The notes under the pieces: model-generated
What the model was told of the DNA's origin: nothing
What the model saw: only the letters and a program-made list of their open reading frames with translations
Database searches by the model: none
Shown here: piece by piece, positions 7,918 to 17,141 of the stretch
Layout of the letters: every line of letters starts with the position of its first letter
How positions within the stretch are numbered: position 1 is the first letter of the stretch
Program-made: the position numbers and the translations under genes
Assembly (NCBI RefSeq): GCF_025376885.1
Contig: NZ_JAHUBR010000002.1
Span: 186,001 to 250,000, forward strand
Reading direction: 5' to 3'
DNA length: 64,000 nt
DNA from: Pseudoruegeria sp. SHC-113
GTDB lineage: Bacteria > Pseudomonadota > Alphaproteobacteria > Rhodobacterales > Rhodobacteraceae

Positions 7918-9339
7918 ATGAGCACAAAACCCGATTTCTTTAACGAGATGTTTGACGGCGCGGAGATCCGCCCGGCCTACACAAAGGTCACCAAGTGGTT
8001 CGACGATCTGGGCGAGGAGATGCTCGCCCTGAAGAAGGCCGAGGCCGAGGCGCTGTTTCGCCGGATCGGGATCACCTTCGCCGTCTATGGCGAAGGCGGC
8101 AGCACCGAGCGGCTCATCCCCTTCGACCTGATGCCGCGCGTCTTCACCCGCAGCGAATGGGACAGGCTGGAGCGCGGCGTGAAGCAGCGCAGCCGGGCGC
8201 TGAACGCCTTCCTCTGGGATGTCTATCACCGGGGCGAGATCGTGCGCTCGGGCCGCATTCCGGGCGAGCTTGTCTACCGCAACGAAGCCTATGAGCCCGC
8301 CGTGGTCGGCATCAACCCGGCGCTCAACATCTATTCCCACATCGTCGGCACCGATCTTGTGCGCACCGGGCGCGATGAATTCTACGTGCTGGAGGACAAC
8401 TGCCGCACGCCGTCGGGTGTGTCCTACATGCTGGAAAACCGCGAGATCATGATGCGCATGTGCCCGGAGCTGTTCCGCTCCGCCCGCATCGCGCCGGTCG
8501 ACACCTACCCCGATCTGCTGCGCCGCACCCTGCACGAGGTGGCCCCGGCGAAATGCGAGGGCGAGCCGACGGCGGTGATCCTCACCCCCGGCGCGTTCAA
8601 CTCCGCCTATTACGAACATTCCTTCCTTGCCGATCAGATGGGGATCGACCTCGTAGAGGGGCAGGATCTCTTCGTGGATGGCGATTTCGTCTACATGCGC
8701 ACCACGCGCGGGCCGCAGCGGGTGGATGTGATCTACCGCCGGATCGACGATGCCTTCCTCGATCCGCTCTGCTTCCGCCCGGATTCCATGCTCGGCGTGC
8801 CGGGGCTGATGAATGTCTACCGCTCTGGCGGCGTGCAGATCTGCTCGGCCCCCGGCGCAGGCGTGGCCGACGACAAGGCGATCTACACCTATGTGCCCGA
8901 CATGGTGCGTTTCTATCTGGGCGAAGAGCCTATCCTGAAGAACGTGCCCACGTGGCGCTGCGGCGAGGCGGACGCCTATAAATACGTGATGGAACACCTG
9001 CCGGAACTGGTTGTGAAAGAAGTGCACGGCTCCGGCGGCTACGGGATGCTCGTGGGGCCCGCTTCCACCAAGGCGCAAATCGCGGAATTTGCCGAACTGA
9101 TCAAGAAGAACCCCTCGAACTACATCGCCCAGCCCACGCTGGCGCTCTCCACCAGCCCCACCTTCGTGGAGTCGGGCCTCGCGCCACGCCACGTGGACCT
9201 GCGCCCCTACTGCCTTGTCGGCAAGGAGGTGCGGCTCACCCCCGGCGGGCTCACCCGCGTTGCCATGAAGGAGGGCTCGCTCGTCGTGAACTCCTCGCAG
9301 GGCGGCGGCGTCAAAGACACCTGGATCGTGGCGGACTGA
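7918..9339 (+). CDS. Circularly permuted ATP-grasp type 2 protein (DUF404/DUF407)
   Basis: 473 residues. The family signature YVLEDNCRTPSGVSYMLENR spans about 158-177, and the basic/acidic nucleotide-binding residues of the permuted ATP-grasp core recur towards the C terminus (VKEVHGSGGYGMLVGP). It has no signal peptide, so it should be cytoplasmic. Comparative genomics groups this family with alpha-E, transglutaminase-like and Anbu proteins and predicts peptide-bond (amidoligase) chemistry, though no substrate is established. It is the first of four closely spaced genes; the alpha-E gene starts 4 nt after its stop. A 117-bp gap upstream should hold the operon promoter, with no clear -35/-10 pair that I can defend. 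Confidence 0.92.
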   Translation: MSTKPDFFNEMFDGAEIRPAYTKVTKWFDDLGEEMLALKKAEAEALFRRIGITFAVYGEGGSTERLIPFDLMPRVFTRSEWDRLERGVKQRSRALNAFLWDVYHRGEIVRSGRIPGELVYRNEAYEPAVVGINPALNIYSHIVGTDLVRTGRDEFYVLEDNCRTPSGVSYMLENREIMMRMCPELFRSARIAPVDTYPDLLRRTLHEVAPAKCEGEPTAVILTPGAFNSAYYEHSFLADQMGIDLVEGQDLFVDGDFVYMRTTRGPQRVDVIYRRIDDAFLDPLCFRPDSMLGVPGLMNVYRSGGVQICSAPGAGVADDKAIYTYVPDMVRFYLGEEPILKNVPTWRCGEADAYKYVMEHLPELVVKEVHGSGGYGMLVGPASTKAQIAEFAELIKKNPSNYIAQPTLALSTSPTFVESGLAPRHVDLRPYCLVGKEVRLTPGGLTRVAMKEGSLVVNSSQGGGVKDTWIVAD

Positions 9340-9343
9340 GAAA

Positions 9344-10294
9344 ATGCTGAGCAGAACCGCAGAAAGCCTTTACTGGACCTCCCGCTACATCGAACGCGCC
9401 GAAAGCATCGCGCGCCTTCTGGAAGTGGCCTACCGCATGTCGCTGATGCCCACGGCGGGCGAAGGCCATGAGAACGAATGGGCCTCGATCCTTGCTGCCG
9501 CCGGGGTGTCGCACGCCTTTGCGGCCACCGGGCAGGAGCCGACGGCGGAGGCTGTGACCGAGTATCTGATCTTCGACCCGGAGAACCCGTCAAGCATCCG
9601 CAATTGCATCGGCGCCGCGCGCGAAAACGTGCGCGCCGCCCGGCCCGCGCTGACCTCCGACGTCTGGGAAACGCTCAACAGCGCCTACCTGCAATTCATC
9701 GACATCCTGCAGGGTCCGCCCGCGCGGCGCGACCTGCTGTCGATGTGCGAATGGACGAAGGCCAGCGCGGCCGCCGTGCGCGGCAGTTTCGAAACCACCC
9801 AGCTGCAGGATGAAGGCTATGATTTCTTCAACTTGGGCTGTTTCATCGAACGCGCCGACAACACCGCCCGCCTGCTCGATGTGAAATTCTATGTGCTTCT
9901 GCCGACGATCGACATGGTCGGCGGCGGGGTGGACCAATACCAATGGGCAGCGCTCTTGCGCGCCGTTTCCGCGCGGCGGGCCTTCCACTGGGCCTACAAG
10001 GGCGATTACGCGCCCGAGAAGATCGCCCATTTCCTGATCCTGAACCCGATCTGCCCGCGCTCGCTCATCCATTGCTGCGAGCGGATCGATCACCACCTGA
10101 GCCGGCTGTCGCGCGCCTATGGCCAGCGCAGCCTTGCCGGGCGTCTGGCGGCGGGCATGTATGGCCATCTGGCAGAAAACAACGTGCGCCATATCATCGA
10201 GGAGGGGCTCCACGAGTTCCTCACCGATTTCATCACCGAGGCCCGCAAGCTCGATGAGGCCGTCAACCGCTCCTACATGTTCTGGGGGCATTAA
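9344..10294 (+). CDS. Alpha-E domain protein (DUF403)
   Basis: 316 residues, largely helical, opening with the family hallmark MLSRTAESLYWTSRYIERAE. Later blocks typical of the family are visible (LGCFIERADNTARLLDVKFY; FLILNPICPRSLIHC). No catalytic residues are known for the alpha-E domain; it nearly always accompanies the permuted ATP-grasp protein and may form a complex with it. The gene sits between that ATP-grasp gene and the transglutaminase-like gene with 4-nt gaps on both sides, so translation is probably coupled. Confidence 0.92.
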   Translation: MLSRTAESLYWTSRYIERAESIARLLEVAYRMSLMPTAGEGHENEWASILAAAGVSHAFAATGQEPTAEAVTEYLIFDPENPSSIRNCIGAARENVRAARPALTSDVWETLNSAYLQFIDILQGPPARRDLLSMCEWTKASAAAVRGSFETTQLQDEGYDFFNLGCFIERADNTARLLDVKFYVLLPTIDMVGGGVDQYQWAALLRAVSARRAFHWAYKGDYAPEKIAHFLILNPICPRSLIHCCERIDHHLSRLSRAYGQRSLAGRLAAGMYGHLAENNVRHIIEEGLHEFLTDFITEARKLDEAVNRSYMFWGH

Positions 10295-10298
10295 GATC

Positions 10299-11141
10299 AT
10301 GCGACTGACCATCGAACACACCACCCGCTATCGCTACGAGCAACCCCAGCGCCGGATCACCCAGAGCCTGCGGCTCACCCCGGCGCGGCTCGAAAGCCAG
10401 AATATCCTGAACTGGAAAGTGTCCTGCGAGGGCGCGCAGCTCGGCGCAGGCTTCACCGATGGCGCGGGCGACAAGCTGATGTTGCTCACCATCGGCGGCA
10501 ATGTGGATGAAATCGAGATCCACGTGAAAGGTACCGTGGAAACGAGCGACACGGCAGGCGTTCTGAAAGGCCTGAAGGAGAGCATGCCGCCGCTGGCTTA
10601 TCTGCGTGATACGGCGCTCACCCAGCCCGATGACGCGCTGAAGGAACTGGCGCGTGAGCTCGGCGCAGGCGGCCATGACGGCGCGCTGGCGCTGGCCCAT
10701 GCGCTGGCCGGGGAGACCCGTGCGCGCGTGGACTATGTGATCGGCGCGACGGAGGCCGGGATGGACGCCGCGCGCGTGCTCGAACTGGGCCAAGGCGTCT
10801 GCCAGGATCACGCCCATGTGCTGATCACGCTGGCGCGGCTCAACGGCCTTCCGGCGCGCTACGTCACCGGCTACCTGCACTCGGATGAAAGCGGCGAGGC
10901 CCATGAAGCCAGCCACGCCTGGGCGGAGGTTTTCGTCGAGGGGCTCGGCTGGGTCGGGTTCGATCCGGCCAACCGCTGCTGCCCGGACGAACGCTACGTG
11001 CGCATCGGCTCCGGCCTTGACGCCCTGCACGCCGCCCCCGTAAGAGGCATCAGCTTCGGCGCGGGCGATGAGACGATGGACTTCACGCTCTCGGTCTCTC
11101 AGGGCGCGGGCGGCCCGGCACAGAGCCAGAGCCAACAATAA
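10299..11141 (+). CDS. Transglutaminase-like cysteine protease/amidase of the Anbu operon
   Basis: 280 residues. The N-terminal beta domain starts MRLTIEHTTRYRYEQPQ, a standard opening of bacterial transglutaminase-like proteins in this cluster. The catalytic triad is readable: Cys168 in GQGVCQDHAHV, His206 in ASHAWAEVF and Asp222 in GFDPANR. Members are thought to act as peptidases or amidases rather than true crosslinkers. I chose the ATG at 10299, 4 nt after the alpha-E stop, over an in-frame upstream start lying inside that gene. Cytoplasmic by lack of a signal peptide. Confidence 0.92.
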   Translation: MRLTIEHTTRYRYEQPQRRITQSLRLTPARLESQNILNWKVSCEGAQLGAGFTDGAGDKLMLLTIGGNVDEIEIHVKGTVETSDTAGVLKGLKESMPPLAYLRDTALTQPDDALKELARELGAGGHDGALALAHALAGETRARVDYVIGATEAGMDAARVLELGQGVCQDHAHVLITLARLNGLPARYVTGYLHSDESGEAHEASHAWAEVFVEGLGWVGFDPANRCCPDERYVRIGSGLDALHAAPVRGISFGAGDETMDFTLSVSQGAGGPAQSQSQQ

Positions 11142-11167
11142 CACCAAGAACAGGCGACCCTGCAGAC

Positions 11168-11905
11168 ATGACATATTGTGTGGGCTTGATGCTGAACGAG
11201 GGCCTTGTGCTGCTCTCGGATTCCCGCACCAACGCGGGCGTGGACAACATCGCCAGCTATCGCAAAACCTATCTCTTCGAGAAGCCGGGCGAGCGCGCCA
11301 TCGCGATCCTGACGGCGGGTAGCCTTTCCGTCACCCAGACCGTGATCGCCAAGCTGCAGGAAGCCATCGATGATCCGGACGCCACTGGCGAGACCTCGAT
11401 CATGGAAGCGGGCAGCATGCTCGCCGTGGCCGAGATCGTGGGCAATATGCTCTCGTCCGTTTCTGCCGACATTCAGGCCAAGATGAACCGGATGCAGCAA
11501 TCGGCTTCCGCCAGCATGATCGTGGCCGGGCAGCGCAAGGGTGGCACCCAGCGGATGTTCCTGATCTACCCGGAAGGCAATTTCATCGAGGCCACCGCCG
11601 ACACGCCCTTCATCCAGATCGGCGAGCACAAATACGGCAAGCCCATCCTTGACCGCGTGATCACGCCGGAGACCTCCATCGCCGATGGCCGCCTTGCGGT
11701 GCTGCTGTCGATGGACAGCACCCTGCGCTCCAACCTTTCTGTCGGGATGCCGCTGGATCTGACGATCATCCGCGCAGGCGCGTGCCAGATCTCAGAGAAA
11801 TCCCGGATCGACGAACGCGACCCGGAATTCATGGCGCTCTCGGAAGATTGGTCCACCGCGCTGCGCGACAGCTTCGCGCGCCTCAGGGACAAGCGCAAAG
11901 CCTGA
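11168..11905 (+). CDS. Anbu-type proteasome homologue (Ntn hydrolase)
   Basis: 245 residues, beginning MTYCVGLML. After methionine removal the N-terminal Thr would be the nucleophile, with Asp17 (in LLSDSRTNAG) and Lys32 (in YRKTY) completing the proteasome-type active site, all visible here. This matches the Anbu (ancestral beta-subunit) family, which is distinct from HslV and the 20S proteasome. It ends the four-gene operon with ATP-grasp, alpha-E and transglutaminase genes, the usual Anbu neighbourhood. Its stop codon directly abuts the stop of the convergent MscS gene with no spacer. Biological substrates of Anbu are not established. Confidence 0.92.
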   Translation: MTYCVGLMLNEGLVLLSDSRTNAGVDNIASYRKTYLFEKPGERAIAILTAGSLSVTQTVIAKLQEAIDDPDATGETSIMEAGSMLAVAEIVGNMLSSVSADIQAKMNRMQQSASASMIVAGQRKGGTQRMFLIYPEGNFIEATADTPFIQIGEHKYGKPILDRVITPETSIADGRLAVLLSMDSTLRSNLSVGMPLDLTIIRAGACQISEKSRIDERDPEFMALSEDWSTALRDSFARLRDKRKA

Positions 11906-13654
11906 TCAACTGCTGGGTTTCGTCCGCCGCCCGATCCGCCGCTTGCGCGGTTTGGGCTTGGCCGCTGCTGCCTTGCGGGCCGCGGCTGCCTCCTCGGCCT
12001 TGCGCACCGCCTCCGCTTCAGCCGCAGCCTCCGCCGCCTTGGCTTCTTCCGCCTCCAGTTTGGCCTGCTCCATCTCTTCCTTGGTCGGCACCGGCGGGAT
12101 TTTCGCATCCGCCGGATCGCCCTCGTAATGCGGCGACATGATCTGCACACCGTTGGAGTGGAAGACGTCCAGAATATTTGCGTGAAGCTCTGAGACGATC
12201 TTGGGCAAGTAATTGCCCCGCGTGGTGTAGCCGTTGATCTGGTAGTTCACCGCGAAATCGCCAAGCGCTGTGCGCAGCACGAAGGGATCCGGGCTTTTCT
12301 TGATGTGCCGGGTGCGCGCGGCAGCCTCAAGCAGAAGGGCCTCGATCTTCTGGCGCGGCTCGTCATAGCCGATGCCCACCGTCGTGTGCACCAGCAGCCC
12401 GCGCCCGTCGATCTTGGTGGAGTAGTTGATCACCTCGGAGTTCAGCATCTGCGCGTTGGGAATGCTGATCAGCTCGTTCTTCAGCGATTTGATGTAGGTC
12501 TCCATGATCTTGATCTCGACAACATCGCCGGTGTGATCCCCCACCCTGATGCGATCCCCGACATTGGCACTGCGCCGGTAGAGCACGAAGACCCCGGCCA
12601 GCGCGTTGGATACCACGCTGTTGGAGCCCATCGAGACCATCAGGCCCACTAGGATCGACACCGCCTGAAACGCCTGTGAACTGGCACCCGGCACGTAGGG
12701 GTAGGACAGGATCACCACGAAGACGAGCAGCAGGGCCCGCATGATGTGGAAGGTCGGCCAGATCCAATGGGTCTCGAAGCCCTCGAACTTCAGCGTTCCG
12801 GCCTCGATGTTCTCAAACACCGTGCGCAGCATCTTCAGCACGTAGCGCGTGGCGATGAAGATCGCGAACAGCGTGACGAGGTTGGGCAGGAACTCCACGA
12901 TCGATTGCAGCAGGCCGAAGATCGGATCGGAAATATAGGTAATCAGGATCATCGCCACGGGCCGCGTCTCGGCAAACGAGAACAGCACGAAGGAAACATA
13001 GTAATAGGCGGCCACGAGGATGAACAACCAGAACAGCAGGCGGATCAGGAAGCCCACAAGCTCCGCCACGGCCTTGCCCCGCACGATCTCGGCGGTGGCG
13101 GCCTGAATCTGCTTCATTCGGGCTTCCGTCTTGCGACGCAGGTACTTGGGCACCTTGCGCTGCAGAGTCAGCAGAATGGCGACGATCAGAACGAAGCCGC
13201 CTGTCCAGAGCGCCACGTTGATAAAGCCCTCCCGCCGGGCTTGCGGCGTCCGGTCGGCGCGGTACTCCTGGATCGCCTTCTTCACCGCATCGCCGTTCAC
13301 CAGCGCCAACACATCAAGGCTCACCTGGTCAAACTCGGCGTCATCTTCGATCAGGATCAGCATCGACACGCCGTCGACGAAGATCTCGCGCCCCAAAGGG
13401 TGGTTCTGGAAGGTCACCTGTACTGTCGGGTCAGTGGAGGAGGCCGCGAACTCCTCGATCCGGTCGGCGATCCTCTGGGCGCGCAGCTCTGCGGGCAGCG
13501 CTGTCAGGCCCCTCAACATGAACAGCTCCTGGCCGTCCACGATCACGGGCGCCATGGAATAGGCGCTGTCGTCCTCCTGAGCCGTGGCCGCGCCCAGCCC
13601 GACCAGCAGCACAGAAAACAGCACACCCAGCAGATGCCGCACAGCTTGACCCAT
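11906..13654 (-). CDS. MscS-family mechanosensitive channel with coiled, basic tail
   Basis: 582 residues. A signal peptide (VLFSVLLVGLGAATAQ) precedes a periplasmic domain of about 130 residues, then several membrane segments and the MscS pore/beta domain (SMGSNSVVSNALAGVFVLY; GDVVEIKIMETYIK; ISIPNAQMLNSEVINYS). The last 55 residues are an Ala/Glu-rich coiled coil running into a basic tail (RKRRIGRRTKPSS), which is not part of the MscS core. The start is the ATG at 13654, because it gives the signal peptide directly; an upstream in-frame TTG would add 60 unlikely residues. It is convergent with the Anbu gene and shares no terminator space with it, so read-through or collision between the two is possible. 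Confidence 0.9.
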   Translation of the reverse strand: MGQAVRHLLGVLFSVLLVGLGAATAQEDDSAYSMAPVIVDGQELFMLRGLTALPAELRAQRIADRIEEFAASSTDPTVQVTFQNHPLGREIFVDGVSMLILIEDDAEFDQVSLDVLALVNGDAVKKAIQEYRADRTPQARREGFINVALWTGGFVLIVAILLTLQRKVPKYLRRKTEARMKQIQAATAEIVRGKAVAELVGFLIRLLFWLFILVAAYYYVSFVLFSFAETRPVAMILITYISDPIFGLLQSIVEFLPNLVTLFAIFIATRYVLKMLRTVFENIEAGTLKFEGFETHWIWPTFHIMRALLLVFVVILSYPYVPGASSQAFQAVSILVGLMVSMGSNSVVSNALAGVFVLYRRSANVGDRIRVGDHTGDVVEIKIMETYIKSLKNELISIPNAQMLNSEVINYSTKIDGRGLLVHTTVGIGYDEPRQKIEALLLEAAARTRHIKKSPDPFVLRTALGDFAVNYQINGYTTRGNYLPKIVSELHANILDVFHSNGVQIMSPHYEGDPADAKIPPVPTKEEMEQAKLEAEEAKAAEAAAEAEAVRKAEEAAAARKAAAAKPKPRKRRIGRRTKPSS

Positions 13655-13820
13655 CGTCACTCCCTTCGCTCCGGCCTTGTGGTGGCCGTTTGATGCGAGG
13701 TTATCCGCTGGCAGTATTTTTTGTAGCGTTTTTTGCAAAATCGGGCGCAACGCGGCCTTCCGCAAAGGCATCTTGTTAACGCTGTCAATTAAATCCGCCG
13801 GAGGGGTTGCGTTTTTGCGA

Positions 13821-13854
13821 GGATGGTTAATCATCCCTCCCTATCAACAGGGAG
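13821..13854. promoter_or_regulatory. Palindrome and leader hairpin before the peptide ABC operon
   Basis: The 16-bp near-palindrome GGATGGTTAATCATCC (13821-13836) is followed at once by a small hairpin, CTCCC/GGGAG with an 8-nt loop (13837-13854). The right arm of the hairpin includes the ribosome binding site of the first binding-protein gene. The first element looks like an operator; the second could mask the ribosome site. No matching regulator gene is adjacent. The rest of the 208-bp gap is AT-richer than its surroundings and otherwise featureless. Confidence 0.4.
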
Positions 13855-13862
13855 ACTATCCA

Positions 13863-15443
13863 ATGAACATGACAAAACCCGTTCTCCTCGCCACCCTGCT
13901 CGCCAGCACCAGCCTTGCGGCCCACGCCGAAACGCTCCGCTGGGCCCGCGCAGGCGATGCGCTGACGCTCGATCCGCACGCGCAGAACGAAGGGCCGACC
14001 TCGGCTCTGGCGCACCAGATCATGGAGCCGCTGGTGATGCGCGACATGACCGGCGCCATGGTGCCCGCGCTGGCCACCGACTGGGGCCCCAGCGAAACGG
14101 ACCCGACCGTCTGGGTCTTCAAGCTGCGCGAAGGCGTGACCTTCCACGATGGCGCGGAGTTTGACAGCGAAGACGTGAAATTCTCGCTCGACCGCGCGAT
14201 GACGCCGGATTCCGACTATAAGGAACTGCTCGCGAGCGTTGTGGAAGTCCGCGCGCCCGACAAATACACGATCGAGATCGTGACGGACGGCCCGAACCCG
14301 ATCATGCCCAACAACCTGACCAACATGTTCATCATGGACAAGGGCTGGGCCGAGGCCAACAACGCGGTGAAGGTGCAGGACTACGAAGGCGGCGAAGACA
14401 CCTTCGCGGCCAAGAACGCCAACGGCACTGGCGCCTACAAGCTGGTGTCCCGCGAGCCGGACGTGAAAACCGTTCTCGCCATCAACGAGGACTACTGGGG
14501 CAAGGATGAATTCGCGCTCGACGTGACCGAGATCATCTATACCCCGATCCAGAACGCCGCCACCCGCGTGGCCGCGCTGCTTTCGGGCGAAGTGGATTTC
14601 ATCCAGGACGTGCCGGTGCAGGATCTGGACCGCGTGGCCAACGCCGATGGCCTGCAGGTCATCACCGCGCCGCAGAACCGGGTGATCTTCCTCGGCATGA
14701 ACCAGGGCGACGCCGATCTGGCCAATGACTCCGTCGACGGCGCCAACCCGCTGGCCGACAAGCGCGTGCGTCAGGCGATGAACATCGCCATCAACCGCGA
14801 TGCCATCAAGCAGGTGGTGATGCGCGGCCAGTCGCAGCCGGCTGGCATGATCTCCCCGCCCTTCGTGAACGGCTGGACGGCCGAGTTTGACGCGGTTCCG
14901 GCCACCGACATCGAAACCGGCCGCCAGCTGATGGCCGATGCCGGTTACGGCGACGGTTTCTCGATCCAGCTCGACTGCCCGAACGACCGCTACATCAACG
15001 ATGAGGCGATCTGTCAGGCTGTCACCGGCATGATGGCGCAGATCGGCATCACGGTGAACCTCGACGCCAAGCCGAAAGCGCAGCACTTCCCGCTGATCAA
15101 CACGCTGGAAACCGATTTCTACATGCTGGGCTGGGGCGTTCCGACCTACGACTCCGAGTATATCTTCAACTTCCTCGTCCACACCAAAGGCGAGAAATAC
15201 GGCTCCTGGAACGGCACCCGCTTCTCCAACGCCGATCTGGACGCGAAGATCGAAGGGCTCGCCAGCGAGACGGATCTGGAGAAACGCGATGCCACCATCG
15301 CAGAGATCTGGCAGGTCGTGCAGGACGAGGTTCTCTACCTGCCGATCCACCACCAGGTTCTGAACTGGGGGATGGCTGACAAGGTCGAAACCATCGTCGC
15401 GCCCGACGATGCGGCCCACTTCAAATACTTCACACTGAAGTGA
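13863..15443 (+). CDS. ABC transporter peptide-binding protein 1 (SBP family 5)
   Basis: 526 residues with a signal peptide (LLASTSLAAHA) and the family-5 solute-binding fold: LRWARAGDALTLDPH at the N terminus, then WVFKLREGVTFHDGAEF. It belongs to the DppA/OppA group that binds di/oligopeptides or similar solutes in the periplasm. The ATG at 13863 is chosen because it directly yields the signal peptide and has GGGAG upstream. A paralogue follows 107 nt later; both keep a near-identical block (CPNDRYxNDEAxCQAV), so the pair looks like an old tandem duplication. They presumably feed the same permease. Confidence 0.9.
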   Translation: MNMTKPVLLATLLASTSLAAHAETLRWARAGDALTLDPHAQNEGPTSALAHQIMEPLVMRDMTGAMVPALATDWGPSETDPTVWVFKLREGVTFHDGAEFDSEDVKFSLDRAMTPDSDYKELLASVVEVRAPDKYTIEIVTDGPNPIMPNNLTNMFIMDKGWAEANNAVKVQDYEGGEDTFAAKNANGTGAYKLVSREPDVKTVLAINEDYWGKDEFALDVTEIIYTPIQNAATRVAALLSGEVDFIQDVPVQDLDRVANADGLQVITAPQNRVIFLGMNQGDADLANDSVDGANPLADKRVRQAMNIAINRDAIKQVVMRGQSQPAGMISPPFVNGWTAEFDAVPATDIETGRQLMADAGYGDGFSIQLDCPNDRYINDEAICQAVTGMMAQIGITVNLDAKPKAQHFPLINTLETDFYMLGWGVPTYDSEYIFNFLVHTKGEKYGSWNGTRFSNADLDAKIEGLASETDLEKRDATIAEIWQVVQDEVLYLPIHHQVLNWGMADKVETIVAPDDAAHFKYFTLK

Positions 15444-15452
15444 TCTGACCAA

Positions 15453-15518
15453 GCGCCGGGTGGCTTTCTGCTGCCCGGCGCACCTAGTCTCGGGCACACC
15501 CGTGGCGTTCGCGAACGC
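15453..15518 (+). promoter_or_regulatory. Hairpin plus 14-bp perfect palindrome between the two binding-protein genes
   Basis: A stem formed by GCGCCGGG/CCCGGCGC with a short imperfect top (15453-15481) follows the first binding-protein stop. It has no T run, so it fits an mRNA-stabilising or pausing element better than a full terminator. Then 15505-15518 is the perfect palindrome GCGTTCGCGAACGC, which could be an operator for the second gene. Confidence 0.5.
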
Positions 15519-15550
15519 GCCACGCTTCCTCTGACCTCGGGAGAGTTTCC

Positions 15551-17113
15551 ATGAAATCCTTGATTTATCTGACAACCGCCGCCGCGCTCCTTGGCAGCGC
15601 CGCGCAGGCGGAGACATTCCGCTGGGCCAGCACGACGGATCCGCAAACGATGGATCCGCACGCGGTAAACTCCGCGCCGGTGCTGGGCTTCCTCAACAAT
15701 GTGTACGAAGGCCTTGTCCGCCGTGGCAAGGATATGACGGTCGAAGGCGCACTTGCAGAAAGCTGGGAGCCGATCGGCTCCGAAGGCTGGCGCTTCAAAC
15801 TGCGCGAAGGGGTGACCTTCCACGACGGCAGCGATTTCACCGCCGAAGACGTGCTTTTCTCCTACGAGCGCGCCTCGTCCGAGCAGGCCGACACCGCAAG
15901 CTGGTTTGCACCGGTTTCGGACGTGAAGGTGGTGGATGACTACACCGTCGAGATCTACACCAACGCGCCGAACCCGATCTTCCCGGATTCCATCGCCAAC
16001 TGGATGATCATGGATTCCGGCTGGGCCGCCGCCAATGGCGCCGAGCGCCCGGCCAAGGATTCCGAGAACTTCGCCACTCTGAACACCAACGGCACGGGTG
16101 CCTTCCGCGTCACCGAGCGCCAGCCGGGGCTGAAGACCGTGCTGGAGCCCTTTGACGGCTGGTGGGGCACGCCGGAGCACAACATCACCCGCGCCGAGTT
16201 CACCCCGATCCAGAACCCGGCCACCGCCGTGGCCGCGCTGCTCTCCGGCGACGTGGACATGATCAACCCGGTGCCCATTCAGGACGCCGCCCGGCTCGAA
16301 GGCCAAGGCAACGTGGAAGTGATCCGCGGCATCGAGGCCCGCGTGATCATGCTGGGCATGCCCCATGCCGCCGAGACGCTGAAATACGGCGCGAATGCGG
16401 GCGATCCCAACCCGTTCAAGGACGTGAAGGTGCGTCAGGCCGTGGCCGCGGCGATCAATGTGCCCGCCATCCTGCAAACCATCATGCGCGGCAATGCCGA
16501 GCCGGCCAGCCAGCTCGTCAGCCCCGCCATGCGCGGCTACTCCAAGGGGCTTGAGGCCCGGCCCGCCTATGATGTGGAGGCCGCAAAGGCGCTGCTGGCC
16601 GAAGCCGGCTACGCCGATGGCTTCTCCTTCGGGCTGAAATGCCCCAACGACCGCTACCTGAACGACGAGGCTGTCTGTCAGGCTGTCGTGGGGATGCTCG
16701 CGCAGATCGGCATCACCGCCGAGCTCGACGCCATGCCGGTGCGCAACTACTGGCCGGAACTGCGCGAAGACAACTTCGACATGTACCTGCTGGGCTGGTC
16801 CCCTGGCACCTTTGACGCCGAGCACCCGATCCGCTTCCTCGCCCATACGCCGGACGCGGAGAAGAAGCTCGGCAGCTGGAACTTCGGCGATTTCTCCAAC
16901 GCGCGCGTGGACGAGCTGTTGCCGATGATCCAATCCGAGATCGACGACAGCAAGCGTCAGGCCATGTTGGATGAAAGCACGAAGATCCTGCAGGACGAGG
17001 TCGCCTATGTGCCGCTTTACGTGCAGCCGCTTCTGTGGGGCACCGGCACCAATGTCAGCCTCACACAGCGTCCGGACAACTTCTTCATCCTGCGCTGGGT
17101 GACGGTGAACTGA
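15551..17113 (+). CDS. ABC transporter peptide-binding protein 2 (SBP family 5)
   Basis: 520 residues with a signal peptide (LTTAAALLGSAAQA) and family-5 blocks ETFRWASTTDPQTMDPH and WRFKLREGVTFHDGSDF. It is the paralogue of the binding protein encoded just upstream and lies immediately before the dppB-type permease gene, so it is the more likely obligate partner. The divergence between the two proteins suggests different ligand preferences (inference). A GGGAG ribosome site precedes the ATG. Confidence 0.9.
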   Translation: MKSLIYLTTAAALLGSAAQAETFRWASTTDPQTMDPHAVNSAPVLGFLNNVYEGLVRRGKDMTVEGALAESWEPIGSEGWRFKLREGVTFHDGSDFTAEDVLFSYERASSEQADTASWFAPVSDVKVVDDYTVEIYTNAPNPIFPDSIANWMIMDSGWAAANGAERPAKDSENFATLNTNGTGAFRVTERQPGLKTVLEPFDGWWGTPEHNITRAEFTPIQNPATAVAALLSGDVDMINPVPIQDAARLEGQGNVEVIRGIEARVIMLGMPHAAETLKYGANAGDPNPFKDVKVRQAVAAAINVPAILQTIMRGNAEPASQLVSPAMRGYSKGLEARPAYDVEAAKALLAEAGYADGFSFGLKCPNDRYLNDEAVCQAVVGMLAQIGITAELDAMPVRNYWPELREDNFDMYLLGWSPGTFDAEHPIRFLAHTPDAEKKLGSWNFGDFSNARVDELLPMIQSEIDDSKRQAMLDESTKILQDEVAYVPLYVQPLLWGTGTNVSLTQRPDNFFILRWVTVN

Positions 17114-17141
17114 GCCCCGCTCCCCCCCTTGCCAAACCGCC

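Noticed and set aside
7858-9192. A 444-codon minus-strand frame opposite the ATP-grasp gene
   Set aside because: Composition is typical of a GC-rich shadow frame; the plus strand carries an unmistakable family signature.
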